DNA from: Lamellibrachia satsuma
Taxonomy: Eukaryota; Annelida; Polychaeta; Sabellida; Siboglinidae
Direction of reading: 5' to 3'
Assembly (NCBI GenBank): GCA_033239005.1
Contig: BSQZ01000028.1
Span: 5,694,411 to 5,758,410, forward strand
Length of the DNA stretch: 64,000 bases
Shown: positions 11,358-23,972 of the stretch, one piece after another
Position numbering within the stretch: the first letter of the stretch is position 1
Layout: each line of letters opens with the position of its first letter
Position numbers and translations under genes: made by a program
Notes under the pieces: generated by a model
The model's input: the letters and a program-made list of their open reading frames with translations, nothing else
Told to the model about the DNA's origin: nothing
Databases searched by the model: none

Positions 11358-14300
11358 GGCTGAGAGTGCCCACAATTTGCTGCATCCTCTTGACACAACC
11401 GAGCGGTGAAGTTATATGTTTTTCATTTTCATTCTCAGCCTCCATCAGGCATGCATAGCTACCTCCATCAGGCATATATAGCTACCTCCCTCAGCTTCTC
11501 TATACTATACAAATTTTGTGAAAACAATATACTTTTTTCATGCAGGGGACTAGTTTATCACTTTGAACATTATAGAAATGTCAGCGTATGTGCTTGACTA
11601 CCATGTGCATCCTTATATGTGCTTGACTACCATGTGTATCCTTATATGTGGTTGACTACCATGTGCATCCTTATATGTGCTTGACTACCATGTGTATCCT
11701 TATATGTGCTTGACTACCATGTGCATCCTTATATGTATTGTATTTATTTTCAGTTTTCTGTTAAACGTCTTTTTCAAATTCACATGCATGCATGCGACTC
11801 AAGAACAAGTTGCCACATCTGCTGATTTAACATCGATTAACATGTTTTTGTGTTCAGTTGCATGGGGAAAATAACTTCAAACATGGCTATAAAGTTTAGG
11901 CAATTTAAAGCTCCTAAATCAACTGATTTATCCCATCGCGAATTCGGTTCTTTGATGTCCAAATATGTAGTGTATGAATAGTTCTTTTGTGTACTTTTGT
12001 TGAAGTCGTCGAAAGAATGTATTTCGATTGAGTCTGCCAGTACGCAACAAGATGATGAACAATGTCTGACGTCTGATGTCTAAGAACATCTTAAAAAATG
12101 AAGCAATTATAATAAATGGCTATTACAATTTCATAAACATAATGCACAGAATATAATTCTAAAAGTCTGAGTAATATCACAAACAATCACAAATGTACAT
12201 AGACATGAACGTTGTTTAAACACGGGGAGCGGTAGTCTAATGTTTAGAGCGCCCGCCTGTCGATCGAGAGGACGGTGGTTCGATTCCACCTCCGCCGTTT
12301 CGAAGCTTGGGCAATTTCGTTCACCCCACTTTGCCCGTGTCTTTCGGAAGAGACACTAAAAGCCGTTGGTCCAAACTCCTGTGTTAGCTCAAGATTGGGC
12401 TGTTTGGAGTATAACTACTTGAGACTTGAGACACGAACATGAACAATTATGTCCTATTTTGTATGATCATGTGCTCCAATATACAAACCAGTGTGTGTCA
12501 TTTTATGACAATATTGTATTGACGTACGTCGCCTTTAAACAACATACAGAGGTTCAGCATGCGAAACATGTACGTGTACGTGTACAGGTAGCTAGCTTCC
12601 CGGGGCAATTTGTATATAGCCATGGAAAGGTAACTCTCTGTATCATATTTATATAGGTGGTGGTCCAAGTTGTGAGTTTGAATAACTGAGATGAGTGGAG
12701 TAATTTAGATAGTAAAAAAGTAGTGGTCCAAGAACAGAACCCTGAGGAACACCATGTGTGGTGGGTGCTGCTGAGGAACACCATGTGTGGTGGGTGCTGC
12801 TGAGGATCACCATGTGTGGTGGGTGCTGCTGAGGAACACCATATGTGGTGGGTGCTGCTGAGGAACACCATATGTGGTGGGTGCTGCTGAGGAACACCAT
12901 GTGTGGTGGGTGCTGCTGAGGAACACCATGTGTGGTGGGTGCTGCTGAGGATCACCATGTGTGGTGGGTGCTGCTGAGGAACACCATGTGTGGAGGTGCT
13001 GCTGAGGAACACCATGTGTGGTGGGTGCTGCTGAGGAACACCATGTGTTGTGGGTGCTGTTGAGGATCACCATGTGTGGTGGGTGCTGCTGAGGAACACC
13101 ATGTGTGGTGGGTGCTGCTGAGGAACACCATGTGTGGTGGGTGCTGCTGAGGATCACCATGTGTGGTGGGTGCTGCTGAGGAACACCATGTGTGGTGGGT
13201 GCTGCTGAGGATCACCATGTGTGGTGGGTGCTGCTGAGGAACACCATATGTGGTGGGTGCTGCTGAGGAACACCATATGTGGTGGGTGCTGCTGAGGAAC
13301 ACTGTATGTGGTGGGTGCTGCTGAGGAACACCGTATGTGGTGGGTGCTGCTGAGGAACACCATGTGTGGTGGGTGCTGCTGAGGAACACCATGTGTGGTG
13401 GGTGCTGCTGAGGAACACCATATGTGGTGGGTGCTGCTGAGGAACACCATATGTGGTGGGTGCTGCTGAGGAACACCATGTGTGGTGGGTGCTGCTGAGG
13501 AACACCATGTGTGGTGGGTGCTGCTGAGGAACACCATATGTGGTGGGTGCAGCTGAGGAAAACCATGTGCAGTGGGTGTTGCTGAGGAACACCATATGTG
13601 GTGGGTGCTGCTGAGGAACACCATATGTGGTGGGTGCTGCTGAAAAGCAACTAACTACCTTCACTTTTTGGTATCTATCGGATAAGTATGATGAAAACCA
13701 GCTCAGGGCTATGGCAGATATACCATATACCACATTGACAAGGGTTTAATGAGTATGTTATAGTTAGTAGTATTAAAAGCAGCAGATAAATCAAGCAAGG
13801 TAAGCACTGTTACTTTATCTTTGTCCATATTTAAAGTGACATCATTGTGTACTTTTAAGAGCAGTCTTTAGAATGAAACTGTTTGTAAGCTGATTGTAAT
13901 ACTGTAGACATACAATTTGACTCAATGTGAGACCTTAGTTGAGAGAGGTAAACTGTAAGAGTTACAGGTAAACTGTAAGAGTTACAGGTAAACTGTAAGA
14001 GTTACGGGTAAGCTGTAAGAGTTAGGGGTAAGCTGTAACAGTTACAGGTAAACTTAAGAGTTACAGGTAGGAGTTGGAATGTTCTATTGGCAAAGCTGGT
14101 TTCAAAGCCAAATAAACAACATGACAGGGCAGTGCTCCAACCACTTAACCTCTGCCAGGTCTTAAAGCATTTGTTGATATGTGTTAAAGCATTTGTTGAT
14201 ATATGTTAAAGCCAGGTCAAGTTTACTTGATATGTTGATTTGTACATGGTATACATTAACAGTGAGCCAGATGTTGTTGACATGTTAGCTATTTATGAAA

Positions 14301-17300
14301 CAGTCGCTGCCCCAGTATCGGTTAGCTATTTCACATCATACAATTATACCTCTCAAGAAACTTTCTCCATTCCTCTGAATATTTCAGCTTATTCACTTAG
14401 CCTTCAATGGTAGATTAACATCACTACTGATGTGTCATGGATTATAAGCATGATGTCACCCGAACACTAGGATATTTAATATTACAGTATTTGTTTAGAA
14501 CATGAACAATATTTGTTTGTTTTTAAGTAAGTGCTGGTTTTTAAGTTAGAGCTACTTAATTAATATTTTAACATTGCCATTGCTTTATGACACTGGGCAT
14601 TGACATCAAAGGCTGTCGTTTAGTAACATCCACCATAAATTTATTACACATTGACGTAACTTTGGATGGCTACAAATAGCACAACATTTACTGACATGAT
14701 ATGAAGCCACTAGCCACTGTGGAGGCTATAATGAGCATATTTGGTGAAAGGTGCACAGCCTGTTTGTTTTTGTCATAAAACCATGTAATATAGTATAAAC
14801 TATATCTATTCTAACATTGTGACCACCAAAATGTTTCTAATGAAATGTTTTTTTATTATTTTTATCATTATTATGATTTGGCCGTAATTTGGACATTGCG
14901 GTTCAGCATGCAGCGTATGTATGATATTCCAGTCAAAACATTGAAATCAAACATATCTAATGTAAGATTATATGAACAAATCATACTCAATATATAAACT
15001 ATATTTCAAGACTTTTCTAGCCAACACAAAGCTGCATAACATTGCTTCAACCAGTATTAGTGTCTGATTACAATGAATAGTGATTGTGGAACCTCATCAC
15101 CACATGAAGCACATCAATAGCTCGGTGCCAGTTCCACCCTGTCGAGGAACTGCCAACTTCCGAGTCAGAAATAGTCAACTCTATTGGCCTTTCCAGGTGT
15201 ATTGATTCAACGGCCACAACAACGCGATTTGTGGTGGGCAATTTTTTATCATGTTATTTAACATATTCTGCTTTCATTGTAGTCAATCATGTATGGATCA
15301 AAGATATTAGCACTAGATTGGTTTTTACCTGGGAAAGATTTGTTGTGAGGCAATAAGATTATGAATAGAATGCCAAATGCTGCATGTGCACTTGCTGGCA
15401 AAATGCTGTATTTAAATTTTATAATTGTTATTGAATTTTTTTCACATCAATCACAAACTGTTTTTGAGAAAACCTAGTAAAAGTACTGTGCACACACATT
15501 GAATATGCATACTTAATTATACTTAATTATACTTAATTATAGCACCTTCTTTGATGATAATGAATAACTTGTGGAAAAAACAGTTGACCCCACATAACAC
15601 ATTTGTACTTGAAATGGTTTAATTATCATTGATTTGAACATTTTAGAAGTGGAATAGACAATATTCACAACATGACATCATTACAATATAGTTGTGATGT
15701 CATTGCAATAGGTTTGTGATATCATCACAATATAGTTGTGATGTCATTGCGATAGGTTTGTGATATCATTACAATATAGTTGTGATGTCATTGCGATAGG
15801 TTTGTGATATCATTACAATATAGTTGTGATGTCATTGCGATAGGTTTGTGATATCATCACAATATAGTTGTGATGTCATTGCGATAGGTTTGTGACATCA
15901 GTGATCAATGCGATGCCTGAATCTGGTAGATTTTCAAAATTGGTCAAAAATAACTAAATTTATATTACATTTTCCTAAAGCGGTTGTTTTACTTAGGTAA
16001 ATAAATATGTAGTCAGTTTTATTATCTGCTGTGGTACAATAAACTTTACCTGTAACACATCTGACACCTGTTGGCCAAGAATGAAATCACGGTTGCGGGT
16101 CGTAAAAAAAATTTCATATGCATGCATCACGAATATTGTCTATTGTAATTGAAGTGAAACGTAAAATTTTGTAATTGATACGATTTTGTGCAATTGGACC
16201 CACCCCTGACTCTATGTGGCTGGTCCAAAGAGGTCTGGTAGTTTTTTCGTCTGACAATATGCACTGACATCTGATTTAAATAATTCTGATTGATTATCTG
16301 AATAAGACATGAACAAGTGCAGCCATTTCATAAGTACTCAAACAGGAAGTCATTCTAATTCTGTACCCATTACACAGAAGAGTTCTACTGCAGTGTAATA
16401 AATCATTACTATTGAATAGCCCAGGTAACGCAGCACAGTGCATAATGCAGATCAATATTGCATTCAAAATAACTGGCTAGCTTAATGTAACATGCTTTCT
16501 ATGTGAACCTTTGTATGAGAGTTTAGACATACACCGTTTCACATGTTATTCTCAACATATTTTATATGATTAGAAACCATACTGGTAGAGCATGAGATCA
16601 AATGGACTGATGTTCAAATCCTCTTGCATTGTTCATTCCACGATGCCTCAGTTCACTCAGCTGTGTCAATGTATACCTGGCAGTGGTGTCGCTATATCTG
16701 CAGTTCAATAGCTTTAATGATGGCAATGTGGTTGTATGCTTCCAAGAGAAATTGAGTGGCTATTGAAAATGGTGTAAATTGCGTATATTTATGGTGGCTG
16801 GCAAAACAAGTGTTATATAAGGACAACACCTTTACCTTTGTTGTTGTTTGTCTTATGTATTAGTTTCATCTAACTGATGTACAAACCGTTTGCTTCGTTC
16901 CCCCCACATAGCCTCAGTTCACACAGCTGTGTGAATGTTTACTGGCTAGACAATGATGTCATCATGTGAATGACTTGGTTCCACAAGAAATTTTTCACTA
17001 AGTTAACACACCTACACTATTATATAATACAGACAAAAAAACAAGAAACACTTAACAAATATTAAAGGAAAGTACAACAGTTCCCATTGGTTAACTGGGA
17101 AAGTACAACAGTTTCCATCGTTTGACTGAATGACTGTGACACTGAATTTATTGGTATCTATAATATCTGAGTTTGTTAATAATAATAATATCCACACCAG
17201 TTTGATCACTATTGTCATTTTTCATCTCCTAATATTTTTGAAGACACATTATTTGGTGAAGAGGTAAAACATTCTATACTGCTCGACTGCTATTATTGAC

Positions 17301-20300
17301 ACACCACATTTCAAGGTGAATTATAATGTTTTTCACCGGCAGCATGACACACATTATATGTTCTACATTTGGTTTCCTATGCTTCTGTTATAGGACGGTA
17401 AGATTGACTTTGATGAATTCAGCGTCTGTTGGCATCACTGGCTTAAACAGGTACGTACTAAGCAACCGTAGCAATTTCATATCTGGGAGGGCTTTAGCAG
17501 TTTTTGCTGAACTCTTTATATATTTTTTGGCTTGTCAGAATAGAAATGCACCAACAGAAAGCACAACATTAATATATTAACGTAATTCAAATGGCTGCTT
17601 GTATATTCCGAAACTTGTATATTCCGAAACTTGTATATTCCGAAACTTGTGTATTCCGAAACTTGTGTATTCCGAAACTTGTGTATTCCGAAACTTGTGT
17701 ATTCCGAAACTTGTGTATTCCGAAACTTGTGTATTCCGAAACTTGTGTATTCCGAAACTTGTGTATTCCGAAACTTGTGTATTCCGAAACTTGTGTATTC
17801 CGAAACTTGTGTATTCCGAAACTTGTGTATTCCGAAACTTGTGTATTCCGAAACTTGTGTATTCCGAAACTTGTGTATTCCGAAACTTGTGTATTCCGAA
17901 ACTTGTGTATTCCGAAACTTGTGTATTCCGAAACTTGTGTATTCCGAAACTTGTGTATTCCGAAACTTGTGTATTCCGAAACTTGTGTATTCCGAAACTT
18001 GTGTATTCCGAAACTTGTGTATTCCGAAACTTGTGTATTCCGAAACTTGTGTATTCCCAAACTTGTGTATTCCGAAACTTGTGTATTCCCAAACTTGTGT
18101 ATTCCCAAACTTGTCTATTCCCAAACTTGTCTATTCCCAAACTTGTGTATTCCCAAACTTGTGTATTCCCAAACTTGTCTATTCCCAAACTTGTGTATTC
18201 CGAAACTTCCAAAGATTTTCCAACATTTCTGACCTTTTTATGCTTGTCAGGAAAATGTGGATGCACATTTTAAAAACAGACATTGTAAGAAGATGTTGTG
18301 GCCATGTGAGTGTCCTCCAACCACACACCCAGCTGAAACTACACACATTTTGTGTAGATACGTGAACCAGATTTGTCTTCAAACAGATCCAGATACAGAC
18401 CAGATCTTGTATTCATATTCCTACAACTGGGCATGTGTTATTCATGATGCGATTGTCAGGTTGATTACAACAGGAACCTGCCGTACTGAATTTTTAGTTG
18501 GGCTGCCCTGATTTATTGCATGCTTGCATGAAAGCCCAGGTAAACATACACTCTAGTTAGCCCCAAGTGTGGATAATTATTGGCAGAGCATTGCGCGTTG
18601 TGCTAGAAATTAGCATAATCCACAGTGTTTTTATCGGCAGCTGATTTTTCATCAATGGACTGCAGATTTTTCATCAGGGTAAAATTTGGTAGGCCAGATA
18701 GCTCACAGCACACTAGTGACTTGTTGATATTTTGTCGTGACTACCATGATTCTGTTATGACAAAATATCAACAACCATGGTGAGTTTAGAATTTATCAAA
18801 CATTTTGAAAATAATGTTAATTATAAAACACCTGTCCACAAAAGACACCTGTATATAATGGACATTTGTGTGAAATTTACACCTGTATATTTGAGACATA
18901 TTTTGCCAGTCTCAATATGTTTATATATAAATGGTGTTGCACAGGCCCATCCTCCGGACGTAAGAAAGGGGGTTTGGAAAATGTTTGATTTTGTAGATTT
19001 GCTTAGAGCCATTCTATCCAATCTTAAGTTCATATAGATAGCCATGGAAGATTGTCACAGGTACCAAAAATATGCATTCAAATGCTTGTATATTGGTAGA
19101 AGTATATTGTATTGACATCACAGCTCCTGTTTCCATAACATAGTTTTTACACAATTATATTATTATTATTATAAAATTACAGTTCTTCCACATGCTTTTC
19201 AAGCTTTCATCTACAAAATCTATTTAAAGTGTGAGAAACTGCACAGCAAACCATGACTTTGTTTTGACGTTTCAACAGCATTATTTCATGAAATTTTAAT
19301 TTAAAAATGGTTTGCTATAACACGTTAGACATTGATTTCTATAGTATTGGGGTGTTCAGTGCATTTTGTGCATATAACATATCAACTGGAAAGGTTAAAA
19401 ATAAAAAATTTTTCGTCTGTCCCTAACTCGAATTGTTTTCTTTGTATAACAATTTTAATTGCATTAGCAATTTTTCATTTTTCCCAATGTACAGCTACGA
19501 ATCAAACATCAGTTTTCTGTAGCATTTATTGGTAGTCTGCAATTATTAAAGTATCAAATATATCAGAAGGCAAAGAATGCAACAAAAGAGAGGTAAGCGG
19601 GTGAGTGGAGAGGGATTGTCAGGTGGTAAGACGGTAAAGGTTGATGATAGGAGAGAAAGGGGGCATACTAGTAGTGTGCAACAGGAAAGGAGCTTTGCCG
19701 ATGTAGTATCACAGGGGAAAACGAGGAAAGCCCGGGTATTTATGGGGGATTCCATCATTAGGAAAGTGGATAAAATTGTAAATAGAGGAGATGACATAAC
19801 AGTATGCCTACCAGGGGCAAAAGTAGAGGATATAGCAGCGAAGGCAGGACAGATCATGGGTGGTGGCACGGGAGGTGCTGTTCTCGTGCATGTGGGAACG
19901 AACAATGCAGATAAGGAGGGAACGTCAGCCATCATTGGTAAGTACAGGAGGTTGATCAAGACACTTAAAGAGGCACGAGTTGGGCAGATCGTATTGTCGG
20001 GGACATTACCAATAATGGGAGGCAGGGGTGAGGAATATAGGAACTGTAGAAGGATGGCGATCAACACACAGCTACAGAAGGTATGTATGGAGGAGGGAGT
20101 AGGCTTCGTAGACATGTGGTTAAACTTTGTGGGAAGAGGTGACTTTTTCATGAGAGATAGACTTCATCTGACAGGGAAGGGCGCTGCAGTTCTTGCGTGT
20201 GAGTTTGTCAGAGTTGTCGACGAGGGCACAGGTACCATAGATTATTTAAACTAGATGCGCAGGGGGAACTGACAGAGAAAACTCAAAGGAGTACTACTAC

Positions 20301-23300
20301 AAATACACATCCAAAGAAATGTTCACCAATAATTTCAGAAAATGAACTTAAATGTGTATGCTTAAATGCCAGGAGCATAGTAAATAAAAAAAGTGAGTTA
20401 GACATTATGGTAGCAGATATTAATCCTCATGTAATAGGCAGCACAGAATCATGGGCAAATGAAGATATAGTAGATGCTGAGTTAGCACTGACAGGCTATG
20501 TAATGTTTAGGAAGGATAGACGAGAGAAGGGGAGGTGGAGTAATTTTGTATATTAAAGAATCTATCCAAGCATATGAGATTACACTGAAAAGTGAAGCAG
20601 ATAGTGTGGAAGCAATTTGGTGTAACATAGTTACCAGGAACTCAACATTAACAATAGGAGTAGTTTATCGTAGTCCTAACATAGGACAAGAGGAAGATGT
20701 AAAATTACAAAAGGCGATAAGGGAGGTGAGCAAGGGAGAATGTGTTATAATGGGTGATTTTAACCATGGCCATATACAATGGGAATCATTAGAGTGCTGG
20801 AGGTGACGACCATCAGTTTCTACTTCTAACACAGGATTGTTTCCCTACTCAACATGTCTTGGAACCAACCAGAGGTGGGAATGTGTTAGATTTAATTTTG
20901 TCTTCTCAAAATGAATTAGTTGACAATGTTAAAGTACACGAACCTTTGGGTTCAAGTGACCATAACCAAATCCATTTTAATATAAAAGTAAAAACAAGGA
21001 ATACATATAAAAAACAATGGAGGAGGAACTTCAACAAAGGCAGATATAAAGTGATGAGAACATATCTAGCAAATATAGATTGGAATAATTTGCTGAAGAA
21101 CAAGACAGCAACAGAATGCTGGACTTGTTTAAAATATGAGATTGAGGGCATTATTGAGAAATTTATTCCATTAAGAAAACAAGGGAAAAGATCCAGGAAA
21201 AAACACCTGTCAAAAGAAGCTATTAGAAAAATTGCTCACAAACAGATGCTGTTGAAGGTCTATAAACACACTGGAAATGTAGAAGACTACACCAACTACA
21301 AAGAGGCACTTAACCTATCTACTACTGAAATTAGAAAATCTAAAAGAACCTTTGAACAAAAATTGGCAGGTAATATAAAAAATGACAGCAAGAGTTTCTA
21401 TGCTTATGTAAGGAGTAAACAGAAAGTTCGAGATAAAGTCGGACCACTGGAAAGCAACAGTGAAAACATAATTTCAGATGGGTTCCAAATGGCAGAGGGT
21501 ATTTGAAATGAGTATTTCAGCTCAGTTTTTACCACAGAAGATATCAGCTCACTTCCAGTTCCATTGACTAAATTTGAGGGCAATACATCAGAATATTTAG
21601 GGCAGTTATTTTATCACTTTTGAAATGATAGCAAAGAAAATTAAGAAGATGAAAGATAATAAATCACCTGGAGTTGATGGGATACCACCAAAACTGCTAA
21701 AGGAAATTGTTGATCAAATTAGTACACCACTTGCAAACTTATTTAACTTGTCACTAGAAGAAGGAATAGTTCCTTCAGAATGGAAAGAAGCAAACATTAC
21801 GCCGCTGTTTAAGAAGGGATCGAGGAAGAAGCCAGAAAATTACAGACCAGTGAGTTTAACATCAGTTGTATGTAAATTACTTGAAACATTAATTAGAGAC
21901 CACATGGTGGAATTCCTCATAAAACATAAATTAATAAATACATCTCAACATGGATTCCTAAAAGCAAGGTCATGTCTAACCAATCTCTTATGTTTTTTAG
22001 AAGAAATTACAAAGTGGGTAGATCACGGGTCACCAGTGGATGTTGTCTACTTAGATTTTCAGAAAGCTTTTGATAAAGTGCCACATCAAAGATTGTTACT
22101 TAAACTAAAAGCCCATGGTATAGGCAATGATGTAATCAACTGGATAGAAAAGTGGCTTACACACAGAAGACAGAGAGTAATAGTAGATGGTAAGATTTCA
22201 AACTGGAAATCTGTTTTGAGTGGGGTACCACAGGGATCAGTGTTAGGCCCTATACTGTTTTTAATATATATAAATGATTTGGAGGATGACATATCTAGCA
22301 AAGTACTCAAATTTGCAGATGACACAAAAGTATTCAGAAAAGTTACTAATGATACAGATAAACAAAGTTTACAGGATGATCTAGAAAAATTAGTTAAATG
22401 GTCAGAAAAATGGCAAATGTTATTAAATTTTGGGAAGTGTAAATGTATACACATAGGACATGGAAATATGGACGAGGAATATAAAATGGGGGATGCTGTA
22501 CTAGGTAGAACCACACAAAAAAAGGATTTAGGAGTAACATTTAATGCTGACATGAAAGTTTCAGAGCAATGTGGGATTGCTGCTTCGAAAGGAAATCAAA
22601 TTCTAGGCCTAATTAGGACAACTATCATGTATAAGGAGAAACATCTAATTGTACCCCTGTACAAAGCAATAGTTAGACCACATTTGGAATATTGTATTCA
22701 AGCATGGAGGCCATATCGTAAAAAAGACATAGATAAGCTAGAAAGAATACAACGAAGAGCAACTAAGATGATTCCAGAATTAAGAGACCTTAGTTACGAA
22801 AGTCGCTTATTACAATGTGGTTTGACAACACTAGAGACCAGGAGAGTAAGAGGAGACCAAATAGAAGTGTTTAAAATAGTGAACGGTTATGAGGATGTTG
22901 ATAGGAATATGTTCTTCAAACTTAAAGAAGGCAGTAGAACCAGACAACACAAAGCAGCATTAGTTAAGGAGCAGTGTAGGTTGGACATGAGAAAGTACTC
23001 ATTCTCACAGAGGGTGATAAATGAATGGAACAAACTGCCAAATGATTGTGTTAATGTTAGTAGTGTGAATATGTTTAAAAATAGAATTGACAGATATCTG
23101 ATAAGGGCGGGCTACACATAGATGAGAAAATTGTTGGACTCTCGATAAGCCAATGGCTTCCTTGTCCACTTGCCATCTGGAACTTGTTGTTCGAGATGGC
23201 AATCTTGTTAAATCTTGTTAAAGAAGTTGTGTCCTCATTTTTTCTATCACCCATATCAGATTACTTAGAGCAGTTAACTGTACTTGTAGAAATGGTAGTT

Positions 23301-23877
23301 AAGAAAATAAAGACAACAAATTTCGTTGAGTTCTGGGATGATTTATGAATTTTTTTAATTAAAAAAATTCTGGTTCATTCGAATCCCCCACTGAGGACGG
23401 GCATGTTATATACAGTGTTTCACCTGGATAAAATGATGTGCGAGGTGGTGAGGTGCTCATCAGGTGGTGAGGTGCTCATCAGGGGTGGACAGGCTGAGCA
23501 GTCTTATTTTTTAACACTTGCTTCAAAATGGTGCATTCTGATGCATTTTGAAGGGTGTTTCAACTTTTCAGCTTGAAGTTAGAAGGGAACAGAAATAAAC
23601 ATAGTCTAACACTGTTAGCATGCAACAACCACATTGGAAATAAGTGTACTTTTGTGTTCTTTTATGTGTTATCTTTTTTATTAGGCGAGGTTGGTGAGAA
23701 AAACATTGGTATACACATTTCTCTGCATATTAATGACACTGACACAGATGTCATGAATCTTTGTCTTATAAAATTCCTGAAACTTGGAGGTGGTCCCCAT
23801 TTATGATTGATTTTCAAGAACTGTTTGATCTTTCACCATGTAGCATCACTGTACTACATACATGTCTTGGGTTGAAT

Positions 23878-23922
<45 letters not shown>

Positions 23923-23938
23923 TATAGTTATTTATAAG

Positions 23939-23972
<34 letters not shown>

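Larger units (their letters stand above)
19577..23230 (+). mobile_element. CR1-like LINE, copy 1 (5'-truncated)
   Basis: Contains the 3' part of ORF1 with an esterase domain, an ORF2 with endonuclease and RT, and a 3' end with AATCTTGTTA repeated. Its order and 3' UTR match the inverted copy at 52000-56280. It lacks the PHD finger and the ORF1 linker, so it is 5'-truncated. It lies in sense in intron 3 of the nicotinamidase gene. Confidence 0.93.

Noticed and set aside
12224..12300. Functional tRNA-Asp gene
   Set aside because: Acceptor and anticodon stems do not pair properly and a SINE body follows directly.
18251..18305. Possible nicotinamidase exon between exons 3 and 4 (good acceptor, GTGAGT donor)
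   Set aside because: It would end in phase 1 while the next exon needs phase 0, and exon 3 joins directly to 24798 in frame with a family-like junction.
17516..18365. Frames reading VSEYTSFGIHKFRN or LVYSETCVFRN
   Set aside because: The 16-bp minisatellite gives a 48-bp coding period in several frames on both strands.
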